Shown here: in pieces, positions 9,713 to 19,400 of the stretch
Numbering within the stretch: the stretch's first letter is position 1
Layout: each line of letters opens with the position of its first letter
Origin: Rhizaria sp. SCN 62-66
Lineage: Eukaryota > Rhizaria, unplaced
Length of the DNA: 37,296 nt
NCBI GenBank assembly: GCA_001724265.1
Contig: MEDY01000310.1
Coordinates: forward strand, 1-37,296
Reading direction: 5' to 3'
Position numbers and translations under genes: made by a program
Notes under the pieces: model-generated
Seen by the model: the letters and a program-made list of their open reading frames with translations, nothing else
What the model was told of the DNA's origin: nothing
Databases searched by the model: none

Positions 9713-11854
9713 ATGTCTTCGCTCGACGACATCGTTATCCAGCCCATGGAGGATGTGGCCAAGGCCGGCGCCGCCACCGCGTCGTCGGACGTGAAGCAGG
9801 TCCAGATCCGCTTCAAGCCCTCACCCTCGGCCCCGCACTTGCCTGTGGCGCCCGAGACGTCGTTCTCGGTTCCGGTGAACTTGGCACGCCTGGGCCTGTC
9901 GGAGCTACTCAACCACGTCCTGGCGCAGAAGCCCGCGCGCCCGTTCGAGTTCCTCATCTCGAACCGCTTCCTGCGCACCTCGCTGGAGCGCTACCTGACT
10001 GTGAACGGGCTCAGCGGCGAGGCGGAGCTGCAGCTGGAGTACATCGAGGCGCTGCCGCCGCCCGAGAAGGACACCTCGACGCCGCACCCCGACTGGATCG
10101 CGGACGTCGACGCGCGCGTCGGCGCCGGCTTCGCGCTGCTCCCGCTGCCCGCCGCGCAGCCTGACGCCGCCGACGCCAAGAAGGGCAAGAAGGCCGTCCC
10201 GGCCGCCGCCGCAACCGCGGGCCTCGTATCCGCGCAGCCCGCGACGTTCTCGGTCACGGGCTGCTTCGACGGCGTGGTCCGCGTCTGGGCACACCCCGCT
10301 GACTCGGCCGCCGCCGCCGACGCGGCCGCCGCGCCCGCGTGCGTGCTGGCCGGCATGGGCGCGGGCCACCTGGCGCCCGTCAAGGCCGTGCGCGTGCTCC
10401 GCCCCACGCTGCACGACGCCGCCGCCGTGGCCGCCGCAGCGTCGGTGGGCGCGGCCGAGGGTCAGCTCGCGCTCGACGCCGCCTCGGCGCTGCTTGTGTC
10501 GGCCTCGCAGGACCACTCGCTCCGCGTCTGGGAGTTTGCCTCCCCCGCCGCGCCCGCCGCGGGCGCCGACGCGGCCGCCGCGGCCCTGGGCCAGCGCCCT
10601 CGCGCGCCGCGCCCGCTGGCGTGCCGCGCCGTGTGCGACTTCCACACGGGCACGGTCGAGTGCGTCGAGACGCTGCTGACCGCGGCCCAGGCCTCAGGCG
10701 CGGGACTCTCGCTCGCGGGCCGCGTCGCCGCGCCGCGCTTTGTGTCGGGCGGCTTTGAGGGCTCCATCGGCGTGTGGACGCTCTCCAACGACTACCTGAT
10801 CGACGAGGACGAGGTGGCCGCGCAGGTGGCCCTGGTCAAGAAGAGCATGGGCCGCCAGAACGGGCCGCGCCGCCTCACGCCCGGCGTCGCACTCGTCACC
10901 GGCGCCGAGGACGGGACTGGCGACGACGCCGGTGCTGCCGGCGACAAGAAGGGCGGCAAGGCCAGCAAGCGCGCGCGCACGGCCAACGACGACGCGAGCG
11001 GCGACGACGACGACGACGAGGACGCGGAGGAGAAGGGCGACAGCGTGAGTGCGCTCAAGAAGACGCCCTACGCGAGCGTGGCGCACTACCGGCCTGCGTC
11101 GGCGTTTGTGGGCGGGCACAAGTCGGCCGTCACCACGCTCTGCTGGCCGCACGCGCAGCACCTCTACTCGGGTTCGCTCGACTGCACCGTCAAGCACTGG
11201 GATCTCGCCCAGGTACGATCATAACTAACCACGCACATAACTCGCGAATATAACTGAAGTCTCTCATTACAATATCTCTATTTGTATCATCATTTCATCT
11301 GCAAATCTCTCACATCTATACTTGTACTCCTCCCCCTTCGTTCTCCTCCGTCGCAGGGCACCCCCGTGCACACGTGGTCGGGCGGCCACGCCGTCCTGCA
11401 CGTGGACTTCTCGCCCGCGCTGAACCTGCTCGCCTCGGCCGAGCAGGACGGCGCGGTGCGCCTCTGGGACCCGCGCGCCGCCACGGCCGCGGGCGCCGTC
11501 GGCGGGCTCACCACGGCCCCGCGCGGCACGCTCAAGGCCTCGGACGCGTGGTGCGTCCGCGCGCGCTGGGCGCCCGCGGCTGTGGACCTGCCGCACGTGC
11601 TCGCCTCTGTCGGCTACGACGGCGCGGTTAAGTTCTGGGACATCCGCTCGGCCAAGCCGCTGCACGCGGTCAAGACGACGAGCGAGCGCCTCATGGGGCT
11701 CGATTGGGTGCCCGTCTCGGACGACTTTGTCGAGCAGCGCGCCGCCTCTGCCTCGGCCGCCACGGGCGCCGCCACGGTCAAGGCCTACGCGCTGGCCGGC
11801 GGCACGGGCCGCGTGCTCGACCGCGTCGCCTGGACGCTGCCCGTGCACGAGTGA
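9713..11854 (+). CDS. WDR12: Ribosome biogenesis protein WDR12/Ytm1
   Basis: WDR12/Ytm1 is the subunit of the PeBoW (Nop7-Erb1-Ytm1) complex whose N-terminal ubiquitin-like NLE domain is pulled by the AAA protein Mdn1/Rea1 during 60S maturation in the nucleolus. Exon 1 is 9713-11212, intron 11213-11356 (GTACGA...TCGCAG), exon 2 is 11357-11854; 665 aa against about 420-460 in human and yeast. The NLE domain spans about residues 28-130 (VQIRFKPSPSAP, SFSVPVNL, FEFLISNRFLRTSLERYL, PHPDWI). WD repeats follow from about residue 180 (GCFDGVVRVW, SASQDHSLRVWEF, GFEGSIGVW, YSGSLDCTVKHWD, AEQDGAVRLWD, VGYDGAVKFWDI). The extra length is Ala-rich loops and an acidic/basic insert near residues 405-445 (KKGGKASKRAR, then GDDDDDEDAEEKG). 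The stop is TGA. Confidence 0.95.
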
Positions 11855-12330
11855 GCGCGCACGAGTGAGCACGCGCGAGTGAGCGCGCGAGCGCTGAGTG
11901 GGAGCGCGTTCGCAGTGACAGTGAGCACGCTAGCGCCGACCATGAGCGAGCGAGTGACTGTGAGCGAGCGAGCGAGGGCTTGACTAGGGAAGTTGGGAGT
12001 TGTTTGTGCTGGTAATAACTGACTCGGGGCCAGGACATGACGAAATGGCTGCTGTTCATGTAGCATCCTCATCCAACAACGGTAATATTCGTGCGAAGAA
12101 TACAAAAACAACATAAATTTATTCTATAGATAACACGTTTCTGTACGATCAATCTCTTTCATAGAGAAGCATATGTCCATTATTCGTTATCGAACACAAC
12201 GAACTTCGTTAAATACAACCGCAGTCAAACGCAACTACCAGACACGCTTGGCTTTGGTTCTTTCATTGTTTCTTCGCTTCACATTGGCATTGCCTCAGCC
12301 TAGCTTTGTTGTGCTTTGCTGCACAGCCGC
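11855..12330. other. Spacer with GAGTGAGCG-type degenerate repeat
   Basis: Between convergent genes. From 11845 to about 11985 there is a degenerate short repeat built of GAGTGAGC, GCGCGAG and GAGCGAGC units starting at the WDR12 stop codon and running into its 3'UTR. The rest is AT-rich and carries no coding signal. Confidence 0.6.
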
Positions 12331-13127
12331 TTAGCCCCAGGGCCACCACCAGCTCCGGCCGCCGGTGCCCGCGCCAGTAACTGCGGCGGCCGCGGGCGTG
12401 ACTGCTGCGGCGGCCGCCTTGGCGGCGGCCTCGGCGCGGGCCTGCTCCTCACCGGTGACGTCGATGCGCGAGAAGTCGAGCAGCTTAAAGAACTTGGGCT
12501 GCGCGCGAAAGGTGAAGACGTGCGGCGTCTCTGCGTCGGCCGCGGCGGTCGCGGCGGCCAGCATCTGCTGGGCCGCCTCGGGCTTCTTGTTGCGCAAACC
12601 GGTGAGGTCAAGGCAGAGGTTGAACTCACGCACGGCGGACTTGAGCCCCACAACGGAGCCGTCGTTGTACATGTCGCGCAGCAGCGCCGAGAGCGTAGCC
12701 GAGTACGCCATCGTGTTGAAGGCCTGCACGCACGAGACGGCGGAGACCTGCGCAGGATCACAAAGAGACACGAAAGATGGGTTTATGTAATAGTTATCAA
12801 AATGAAATAACATAAATGCTGTTTATATATGATTCATATCTGCACAGATGGTTTGATACCAAAGTAGCGCGATTATATCGAGTTTCACGATGCATAAGCG
12901 GCGGTCAGCGCGGAAGGCGCACGTACGTTGTCGGTCTCGTTCCACTGGACGAGCCAGTGCTCGCGCTTGCCGTAGGGCACGCGCTGGAACACGCGCGGGT
13001 CGTCGGGGGACGCGCAGTTAAAATACTCCAGCGAGGCGCTAGACACCGTCGGCGTCGCCGCAGCGCCGGGCGCCGCAGTGGCCGCGGGGGCGTCCTGGGG
13101 CCCGATGGACGCGGGCGCTGAGGACAT
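12331..13127 (-). CDS. Unrecognised protein, 205 aa, two exons
   Basis: Exon 1 is 13127-12927, exon 2 is 12747-12331; donor GTACGT, acceptor GCGCAG, phase 0. I do not recognise the family. The N-terminus is Ala/Pro-rich (about 30 residues). A compact core follows with motifs SLEYFNCASPDDP, VPYGKREHWLVQWNETDN, CVQAFNTMAY, LLRDMYNDGSVVGLKSAV, EFNLCLDLTGL and FTFRAQPKFFKLLDFSRIDV. The C-terminus is Ala-rich and ends in a Trp cluster, WWWPWG. There is no signal peptide or clear membrane helix. Codon use matches the neighbouring real exons, the splice junction keeps the frame, and the stop is TAA, so it is very likely a real gene. Confidence 0.75.
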
Positions 13128-13709
13128 TGAGAGAGTCTGCCGATAGGGATAAACACAAAGAGCCGTAATATGAAATAAGTATAGTGTACAAATACTCTTA
13201 GAACAACATATGTGTTAACAAGGAAACTAGTGGTCGATGGGGAAATGTAGAGTTCAAGGTCGCAGTTTGACGAACAAGCCCCTTGCTCTGGCAACCCTTG
13301 GTAACGCTGGACAGTGTAAAACCTCCTTCTTGCAACTCCTCAAAACAGAATATGGACATGAACAGCGAACTGAGCATATCTCATGAAGACATGTATAATG
13401 TATTCGTGGTTAGTCATTGACCGATGCCAGTGGTCTTCAATCAAGCGCAACCAGGGTCACGTACAGTCCCACCGCAAGTCGACTCGACAAACGGACTCGC
13501 AACGGGACGGAGCCCAAGACAGCACGAGATAGCACACACGCAGGCACACATACAAACAGTATTCTCTTCCCTAACAGGCAGCGCAGCGGTTGTCATGATC
13601 GCGTTCGCACCAACTCGCTCGCCTATCGTTCACACATCCTTGCATCACATGCATCACATGATGCATACTCGTACAGAGCACGCAGCACACTTATAGAGCG
13701 CTCGCGCAC
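13128..13709. other. Spacer between two minus-strand genes
   Basis: Lies downstream of the I29 gene and upstream of the 205-aa gene. There is no exon-like sequence on either strand and no cysteine-protease catalytic domain, which was looked for here because the neighbouring I29 domain usually precedes one. Confidence 0.6.
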
Positions 13710-14443
13710 TTACGCGAGGGCGACGCCGGCCTGCATCTTCTTCTGGACGTCGGCGCCGGTGCCGGCAGCCATGGGCGGGATCGGCGGGACGGGCGAGAGC
13801 ATCTTCTTGCGGAACTCGTCCTGCGTCATGTCCGCGAACTGGTTCACGCCCATCTTGAACGAGCCGTTGTTGGCGTTGTTGCCGCGGATCTTGTCGAGGT
13901 TCTCGCGAAAGATCTTGAAGCGACGGGGCTTCTCATCGGGGGTGTACATCTTCTTGAAGCGGTCGATGAACTTCTTGAACTCTAAACAACACGGAAGGAG
14001 AAGAAATGAAGAGAGGGGAAAAGAGGATACAGAGAAACAAATGTGAGCGCGATTGCAGATATTAAGCGAACTAAAGCAATAACAGCGGTAAAAGATTAGA
14101 AAATACGATGACAACCGAGAGCAGCGCGAGCAGCTCGGGTGGAAAGCGGGGGAAAGCAGGGCAACGTACCGCCCTTGTAGTCGGGCTTGGCCGTGGGGTT
14201 GTCCTCAGCGGCAGGCGCAGAGGGCGCAGAGGGCGCGACGGGAGCCTCGGGGGCGGCGGGGACCGCAGGGGAGGCCGGGGCAACGGGCTCGGCGGGCTTG
14301 GCGTCGGCGACGGGCGCGGGGGGCGCGACGGGGGCCTCGGGGCCGCCGACGATGGGGGCGGGCGGCGCAGGCGCGATCACGACGGGCTCAGCAACGGCCA
14401 GCGCTGCAAGGCACGCCAGCACAAGAAGCAGCAGCTTCATCAT
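13710..14443 (-). CDS. Secreted I29 (cathepsin propeptide inhibitor) domain protein
   Basis: Exon 1 is 14443-14170, exon 2 is 13981-13710; donor GTACGT, acceptor TTTAG, phase 1; 181 aa. A signal peptide is clear (MMKLLLLVLACLAALAVA). A Pro/Ala/Val-rich segment of about 65 residues follows. Then comes an inhibitor I29 domain: FKKFIDRFKKMY, the ERFNIN-type helix RRFKIFRENLDKI...N, and GVNQFADMTQDEF. In papain-family proteases this domain blocks the active site until removed; here the protein ends about 25-30 residues later with no catalytic domain, so it may be a free inhibitor. Caution: the stop lies in GC|GTAAGTGCGC, a strong donor sequence, so an unseen further exon remains possible. Pro-peptide function is known for the family; free-inhibitor function is inferred. 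Confidence 0.8.
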
Positions 14444-15029
14444 TTGGGTGATACCTAGATGGCATGAACAAGCGATTGCAAAGGTCAGCAGTGAGAAATC
14501 AGCGCTTTGTGAAAGGCAAAATAAGAAGAGAAAAGAATCGTGTGGGAGTTGCTCACTTGGACACATTCCCCAGACTCTACAGCCGTGAAAACAAAGAATT
14601 TGGTCAAAACAGAAATGGAACATGTGCGCAACTATGTTGAAAGCTTCGACAACGAACGACATATCCCAATTACGGCCTCAATACCCACAAAGGTAAGGTC
14701 AAAAAGAAACGTCCTGGTCCCCAATGGTGACTGTGACCGTGAGCACCGCCTAATGTCATGTCGAGTTCGAGAAAAGGTATGGCTCTGTCACCTCACTGCA
14801 TCCGTCAGTGCATATTTAACCCAGTGCTCCGTGACTGCACTTACACTGATCCTCTTCTTTTTTTAAAATCACCTCCACAGCTCCTCTTCTTCCCAGTCTA
14901 GCCGCACCGCGGATCCGTCCACACTTCCTCTCACAGCACTGCGCTGCCGCGCCTCCCTGCCGCGCCGCCTCTCCGCGCTCTTCACCCACGGTCGTTCCTG
15001 ATATAGTTGCAACCGCTGTCCACCGCGAG
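14444..15029. promoter_or_regulatory. Divergent spacer between the I29 gene and TAF7
   Basis: Must contain the promoters of both genes. The stretch 14840-14880 (CTTCTTTTTTTAAAATCACCTCCACAG) resembles a 3' splice site ahead of a GC-rich segment before the TAF7 ATG, hinting at a 5'UTR intron in TAF7. No defined element is recognised. Confidence 0.35.
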
Positions 15030-17786
15030 ATGCAGGACCTGAGCAAGCGCGACGACCTGCTCCACAAGGAGGAGCAGATCCTCCTGCGCGTCCCGCACGA
15101 CCTCTCGGTGACGCTCGAGATGTGGCTCAACGACCACACGCGCAGCCAGGAGGACAAGTTCCGCGTCGAAATCTTTGCCGACGGCACGGGCGTGCTGCAC
15201 GTCGGCAAGGACGTGTACCGCGCGAAGCTGGCGAACCTGCCCACGATCGTCGAGTCGCACCGCACCTACGACGGCGCGCTCTTTTACAAGTCGGCCGACA
15301 TCAACCAGGTGCTCATCGTCGAGGGCGGCGAGAAGGCAGACGTCGAGCTCTACAAGGCCGATGTCAAGAGCCTCCACGACGCCGCGGCGGGCAGCGCGGC
15401 CTCTGCCTCTGCCGTTGCCTCGTCCTCGGCCGCAGCCGCGGCCCTGGCCACGGGCGACCTGCCCTTCGCGCTCATGGTGACGGAGTTCCCTGACGGGCCC
15501 GCGCTGCTCGACCACGGGCTCACCATCGCCGCAAGGAACATCCGCCCCGCGCGCTTTAACCGGCCCGTGGAGCCGCCGCAGCCCGTGCTGCGCGAGGCGC
15601 TAGACCGGCTCGCGCTCATCGACCCGCACGGCCAAACGGTGCGTCCTCAATCCTGCTTGCTTGAAGTGGAGATTTAACATGCGAAACAGTATATGTTGTG
15701 AACATTAATATGCTGTTGAAATGTAACTATTTGATGCCTATTATTATATGTACTCTCTTAAAGTCATTTATTTGTTCTATAACTGACGAACTAATTTGGC
15801 GATATATCTTTGTTTTGTGTTATTATAACTTAGGACCACTGCATCTACGAGTACGACATCGTGCCCGCGTCCGAGGCCAAGCGCTTCCTCAAAGAGGAGC
15901 GCGCGCGCAACCGCAACTCGGACCTGGTTGTGCATAGCGACGACGACAGCGACGACGACGACGACGACGAAGACGGCAACGGCAGCGGCCGCCGGAAAGG
16001 CCGCGGCCGCGGTCGCGGCGACGACGACGACGACGACGACGACGAGGCGCACGAAATCCCGCTCGCGATGCAGGGCCAGGTTTTCCGCCGCCAGATCCCT
16101 GCCGCAGGCGCGGGCGCGGGCGCCATCTCCATCCCCGTCTCCACCGGCGTCGTTAGTGCCGGTGCAAGGGGGAACCGCCCCCCGCAGCAGCAGCAGTCGA
16201 GCGGAATGCTCTCGCTCTCGTTCAACTCCTCCGCGCTGCCCGCGGCCGCGCCCTCCGCCGGCGCCAGCTCCGGCGCATTTACCTTACGCATCGGCGCTAT
16301 CGGCGGCGGCTCATCATCTTCATCGTCATCAAGCTCCAACCCCAACGTCACTGCGTCCGGCTCTGCCGGCGGCGGCGGCGGCGGCGGCGGCTACCCGGCC
16401 TTCGGCTCCCTCGCCTCGCCCCCCACGAGCGCCGGCATGGGCAACAACAGCGGCGGCGGCGGCAGTGGCGGCGCGCTGCACCTGGGCTTCCACTCGGCGA
16501 CGTCAGCGCTTCCCGCCGGCGCGGCCTCCGGTGGCGGCGCCAACTCACTCGCCCTCAGCGGCGGCGTCTCAGGCTCGGGCTTTGGCGCGGGCGCGGGCGC
16601 GGGTCTGGGGTTCGGCTTCGGGCTCGGCGGCGGCGCCACCCCGGCCCCCGCGCCCCCCGGCGTCATCAACTTCACTGCTTCCGGCCCTGGCGGCACAGTC
16701 AGCTCTGGCGCCGGCGCCGGCTCTGCGATGGGCATTGGCGTGGGGGCGGCCTCCACCGATATCTTCGCGCGCCCCCGCTCATCGGCGCCTGGCGCGCGCA
16801 GCGGCGGCCGCCGCGGGACCGGCGGGCTCAGCGGCGCCGGCGGCGGCCTCGGCGCCGGCTCGAGCAAGGGCGGCGCGGGGGGTAGGACGCCGCTGCCGGC
16901 GGGCGGGCTGGGCTTCGGCTTCGCGGCGACCCCGCCCATGGACGCGGGCGGCGCCGTGGGCAGCCGCTCCGGCGGCAGGGGCGGCCCGGACGCCAGCGGC
17001 GGAGGCGGCGGCGGCGGCGGGATGGGCGACCGGGGTTGGGAGGACGGCCACCGGACGCCGCAGTTTACCCTTAACCTCGCTGGCGCGCCAAACAACAACA
17101 ACGCCGCCGTGGACAACGCCAACAACGCTAGTAATAAGCCGGTGCGCGGCGCGACGCCCCCGCCGACCTTCACCATGTCGGATGAAGCGCCCCCAGATAG
17201 CCTGACCGCCGCTGCGGCGGAGGGCGGCGGCCTGACTTTGGGCGCGCTCGCCGGCGGCGGCCTAACTTTGGGCGCCGTGGCCGCGAGCGTGGGCGGGTCC
17301 GACTCGGCCGCGGCGGCCACAATGGCCGCGCTGACCTCGGCCGCGGCCGCGGCAGCGCCCTCGGCGGCCTCCGCGGCCGCCGCGGCAGCGGCCGCGGCAG
17401 CGGCTGAGGCCGACGCCAGCACCGGCGCTGACGCTGGCGCTGGCGCTGGCTTTGGTAGCCCTGTCACTGCTGCCCCTGCTGCAGCAGCTGCGCCCGCGCC
17501 CGCGCCTGCTGCGGAGCCCGCCGCACCCGCAGCGCCCGATGCGCCTGCTGCGCCTGCGATGCCCGCGCCGATGCCAGTCGCGGTCAAGCCCCCCGCGGTT
17601 GTGGCGGCCGAGGCCGAGGTCGCGGCGGCGCAGGAGGCCATCGTGAAGTGCAACGCGGTTATCGCGGCGCCCAAGAACAAGATCTTCCTTAAGCGCGCGG
17701 AGACCGAGCTTGTCGCGGCGCAGACGGCGCTGGCCGCTGCGGAAGCCAAGCTGGCGGCCGCCATTGCAGCCGCGGGCGCACAGTGA
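15030..17786 (+). CDS. TAF7: TFIID subunit TAF7 with very long Gly/Ala-rich C-terminal region
   Basis: TAF7 binds TAF1 within TFIID and regulates transcription initiation. Exon 1 is 15030-15638, intron 15639-15833 (GTGCGT...ACTTAG, phase 0), exon 2 is 15834-17786; 853 aa. Exon 1 plus the start of exon 2 is the TAFII55 N-terminal domain: EEQILLRVPHDLS, FRVEIFADGTGVLHV, AKLANLPTIVESHRTYD, FYKSADINQVLIV, MVTEFPDGPALLDHGLT, ARNIRPARFNRP and, across the splice, HCIYEYDIVPASEAKRFLKE. Two acidic runs follow (about residues 237-275), then about 500 residues of Gly/Ser/Ala/Pro low complexity. The last 60 residues form an Ala/Glu/Lys helix, probably the coiled coil usual at TAF7 C-termini (IVKCNAVIAAPKNKIFLKRA). 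Human TAF7 is 349 aa, so the middle is a large expansion. The stop is TGA. Confidence 0.93.
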
Positions 17787-18099
17787 AGCACACGCTGGCG
17801 TCGTGCGCACGCTGAGTTAATGAATATATTACAATATTTATACATAGTTCAACTGAAGAAAATTCACAATAAACACTTATTTTACATCTTCAACTCAATT
17901 TGATATTCTCTTAACAGGGGTGGTGCTATTGTATTCGGATTAAGGCGGTGACTTGCGTAACAAAGCAAGCCAAGAACTAATCTTCGAAATAAAACTTAAT
18001 GTAAACTACGTAATTGTTTTCGCAACAAAACAAGAAATCATATAAACAGAAAAAGTTTCTCTGATCTGCTGCTGTACTCGATGCTCCCAACCAACAAGC
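17787..18099. terminator. Short convergent 3' spacer between TAF7 and COMMD1
   Basis: AT-rich 313-bp region where two convergent transcripts must end. AATAAA occurs on the plus strand at about 17868, a plausible polyadenylation signal for TAF7. No gene is seen. Confidence 0.4.
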
Positions 18100-18969
18100 T
18101 TAAGAGCGGTCGACGAGGATCTTCTGGATCTGCTGCATCTTGCCCAGCAGCTCCTTAACCTTGGCCTTATCCATCTCGAACTGCAGCGTCGACGCTGCGC
18201 CAGACTCGTCGTGCGTCTAATGAAAACAAGGACAAAAACAACAATCGCAGCGAATATGCAAAGAAGGATGACATTGGAGTGAGAATAAGTTGGGTGATTT
18301 GAAACAAGACAAATCGATAAAGTGTGTTGTTGGCGCCAAGTAAACAAAGCGCGTACCTTGAGCTGCATGAGCGCGACGGGCTCCATCATGCCGGCCTCGT
18401 CTGCGCCATGCTGCTGCTGCTGCTGCGCGCCGGCGGAGAGGAGGTCGACGCGCCAGTTGACGCCCTCGAGCGTGTTGTTCCAGATCGAGCGCTGGACCAG
18501 GAACTCGTGCGCGGTGGCCTGCTCGGCCTTCCACACCTTGGCCCAGGCCGCCGTGTCGGCGTCAGCCGTGACGCCCAGCGCGGCGAGGTGCGCGGATAGC
18601 TCCTGCCAGCCCCAGGCCTGCGAGGCGGCGTGACGGAACACGGCCGCGTACTCGGCCAGCAACGCCTGCACCTCGCCCAGAGACTTGTCGGGGAAGACAG
18701 AGTCCTTAACGTCCGCCGCGGTCACGCCGGAGTCCTTGTAGAAGCTGCGGGGCGCGTGGGGCGGGGCGGAAACGAGCGGGTTGGGATGAAAGAGGGGGAA
18801 AGCAAGTGTGAGGGTGGGAACGGACAAGATTTGAAGAGGTTAGTGAATAGTCTATAGTGTGTGGGCAAGCTAGGCTAAAAAATGGGAGAATTACGTACGT
18901 GATCTTGCAGACACCGTTCAGGAAGGCAAAGAGGAGCTTGCCATTGAGCTCAAGCGGGGTAAGGCTCAT
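18100..18969 (-). CDS. COMMD1: COMM domain-containing protein 1 (COMMD1)
   Basis: COMMD proteins form the ring in the Commander complex, which with CCC/Retriever recycles membrane proteins from endosomes; COMMD1 also affects copper and NF-kB control in animals. Exon 1 is 18969-18899, exon 2 is 18744-18357, exon 3 is 18216-18100; donors GTACGT and GTACGC; 191 aa against 190 for human. The helical N-terminal domain aligns with COMMD1 in particular (FYKDSGVTAADVKDSVFPD; human FHGYPGITEELLRSQLYPE). The join VQRSIWNNTLEGVNWRVDLL corresponds to human NQSRWNSGLRGLSWRVDG. The COMM domain follows (EPVALMQLKTHDE, LQFEMDKAKVKELL, MQQIQKILVDRS). A short poly-Gln run sits in the linker loop. The stop is TAA. 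The start is the ATG at 18969. Confidence 0.9.
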
Positions 18970-19400
18970 GTGTGGCAACCGAGATCTCGGCGGAGAAGAG
19001 CCCGCGCCTGAAAGGAGAGCAAGAACACAGTAGTGAGAATTACATAAATGAGTTTAAAGATAACACAGCAAAATCTAACGTATGGTGCAACTATCACATC
19101 CAATGACGGAGTTTACACGGCAGGCCAGACAGGTTCTCTGCTTGCCCTCGTCGCCTCGTTCAGTTCTTGTTGCTTTCTTGGCAGCTCGAGCTTTTTTGAG
19201 AACCGCGTTTGGACCACCACAAACCGCAAATCGTCCCACTCAGAGGACAAACAGAGGGATTTATTTTGGCGTTGCTACCGTCCAGTAGTGTCAACAAAGA
19301 ACAAGGTAGGCTATTTCTGTCGCCCGCATTTCGTGCGCAAGTCGGTTACCCCCCTTGTATCTTCCTACACGGGTTTTGGAGCCCTTCACTATCGACCCAG
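18970..19400. promoter_or_regulatory. Divergent spacer between COMMD1 and the TMC gene
   Basis: Contains the 5' ends of both genes. A pyrimidine-rich acceptor-like CTCTCCTTTCAG precedes the COMMD1 start on the minus strand (about 19010), suggesting a 5'UTR intron there. No coding signal is recognised in the rest. Confidence 0.4.

Noticed and set aside
16391-17845. 484-residue open frame on the minus strand opposite TAF7
   Set aside because: Pro/Ala/Arg-rich complement of the Gly/Ala tract; no motif and no start context. It is a shadow.
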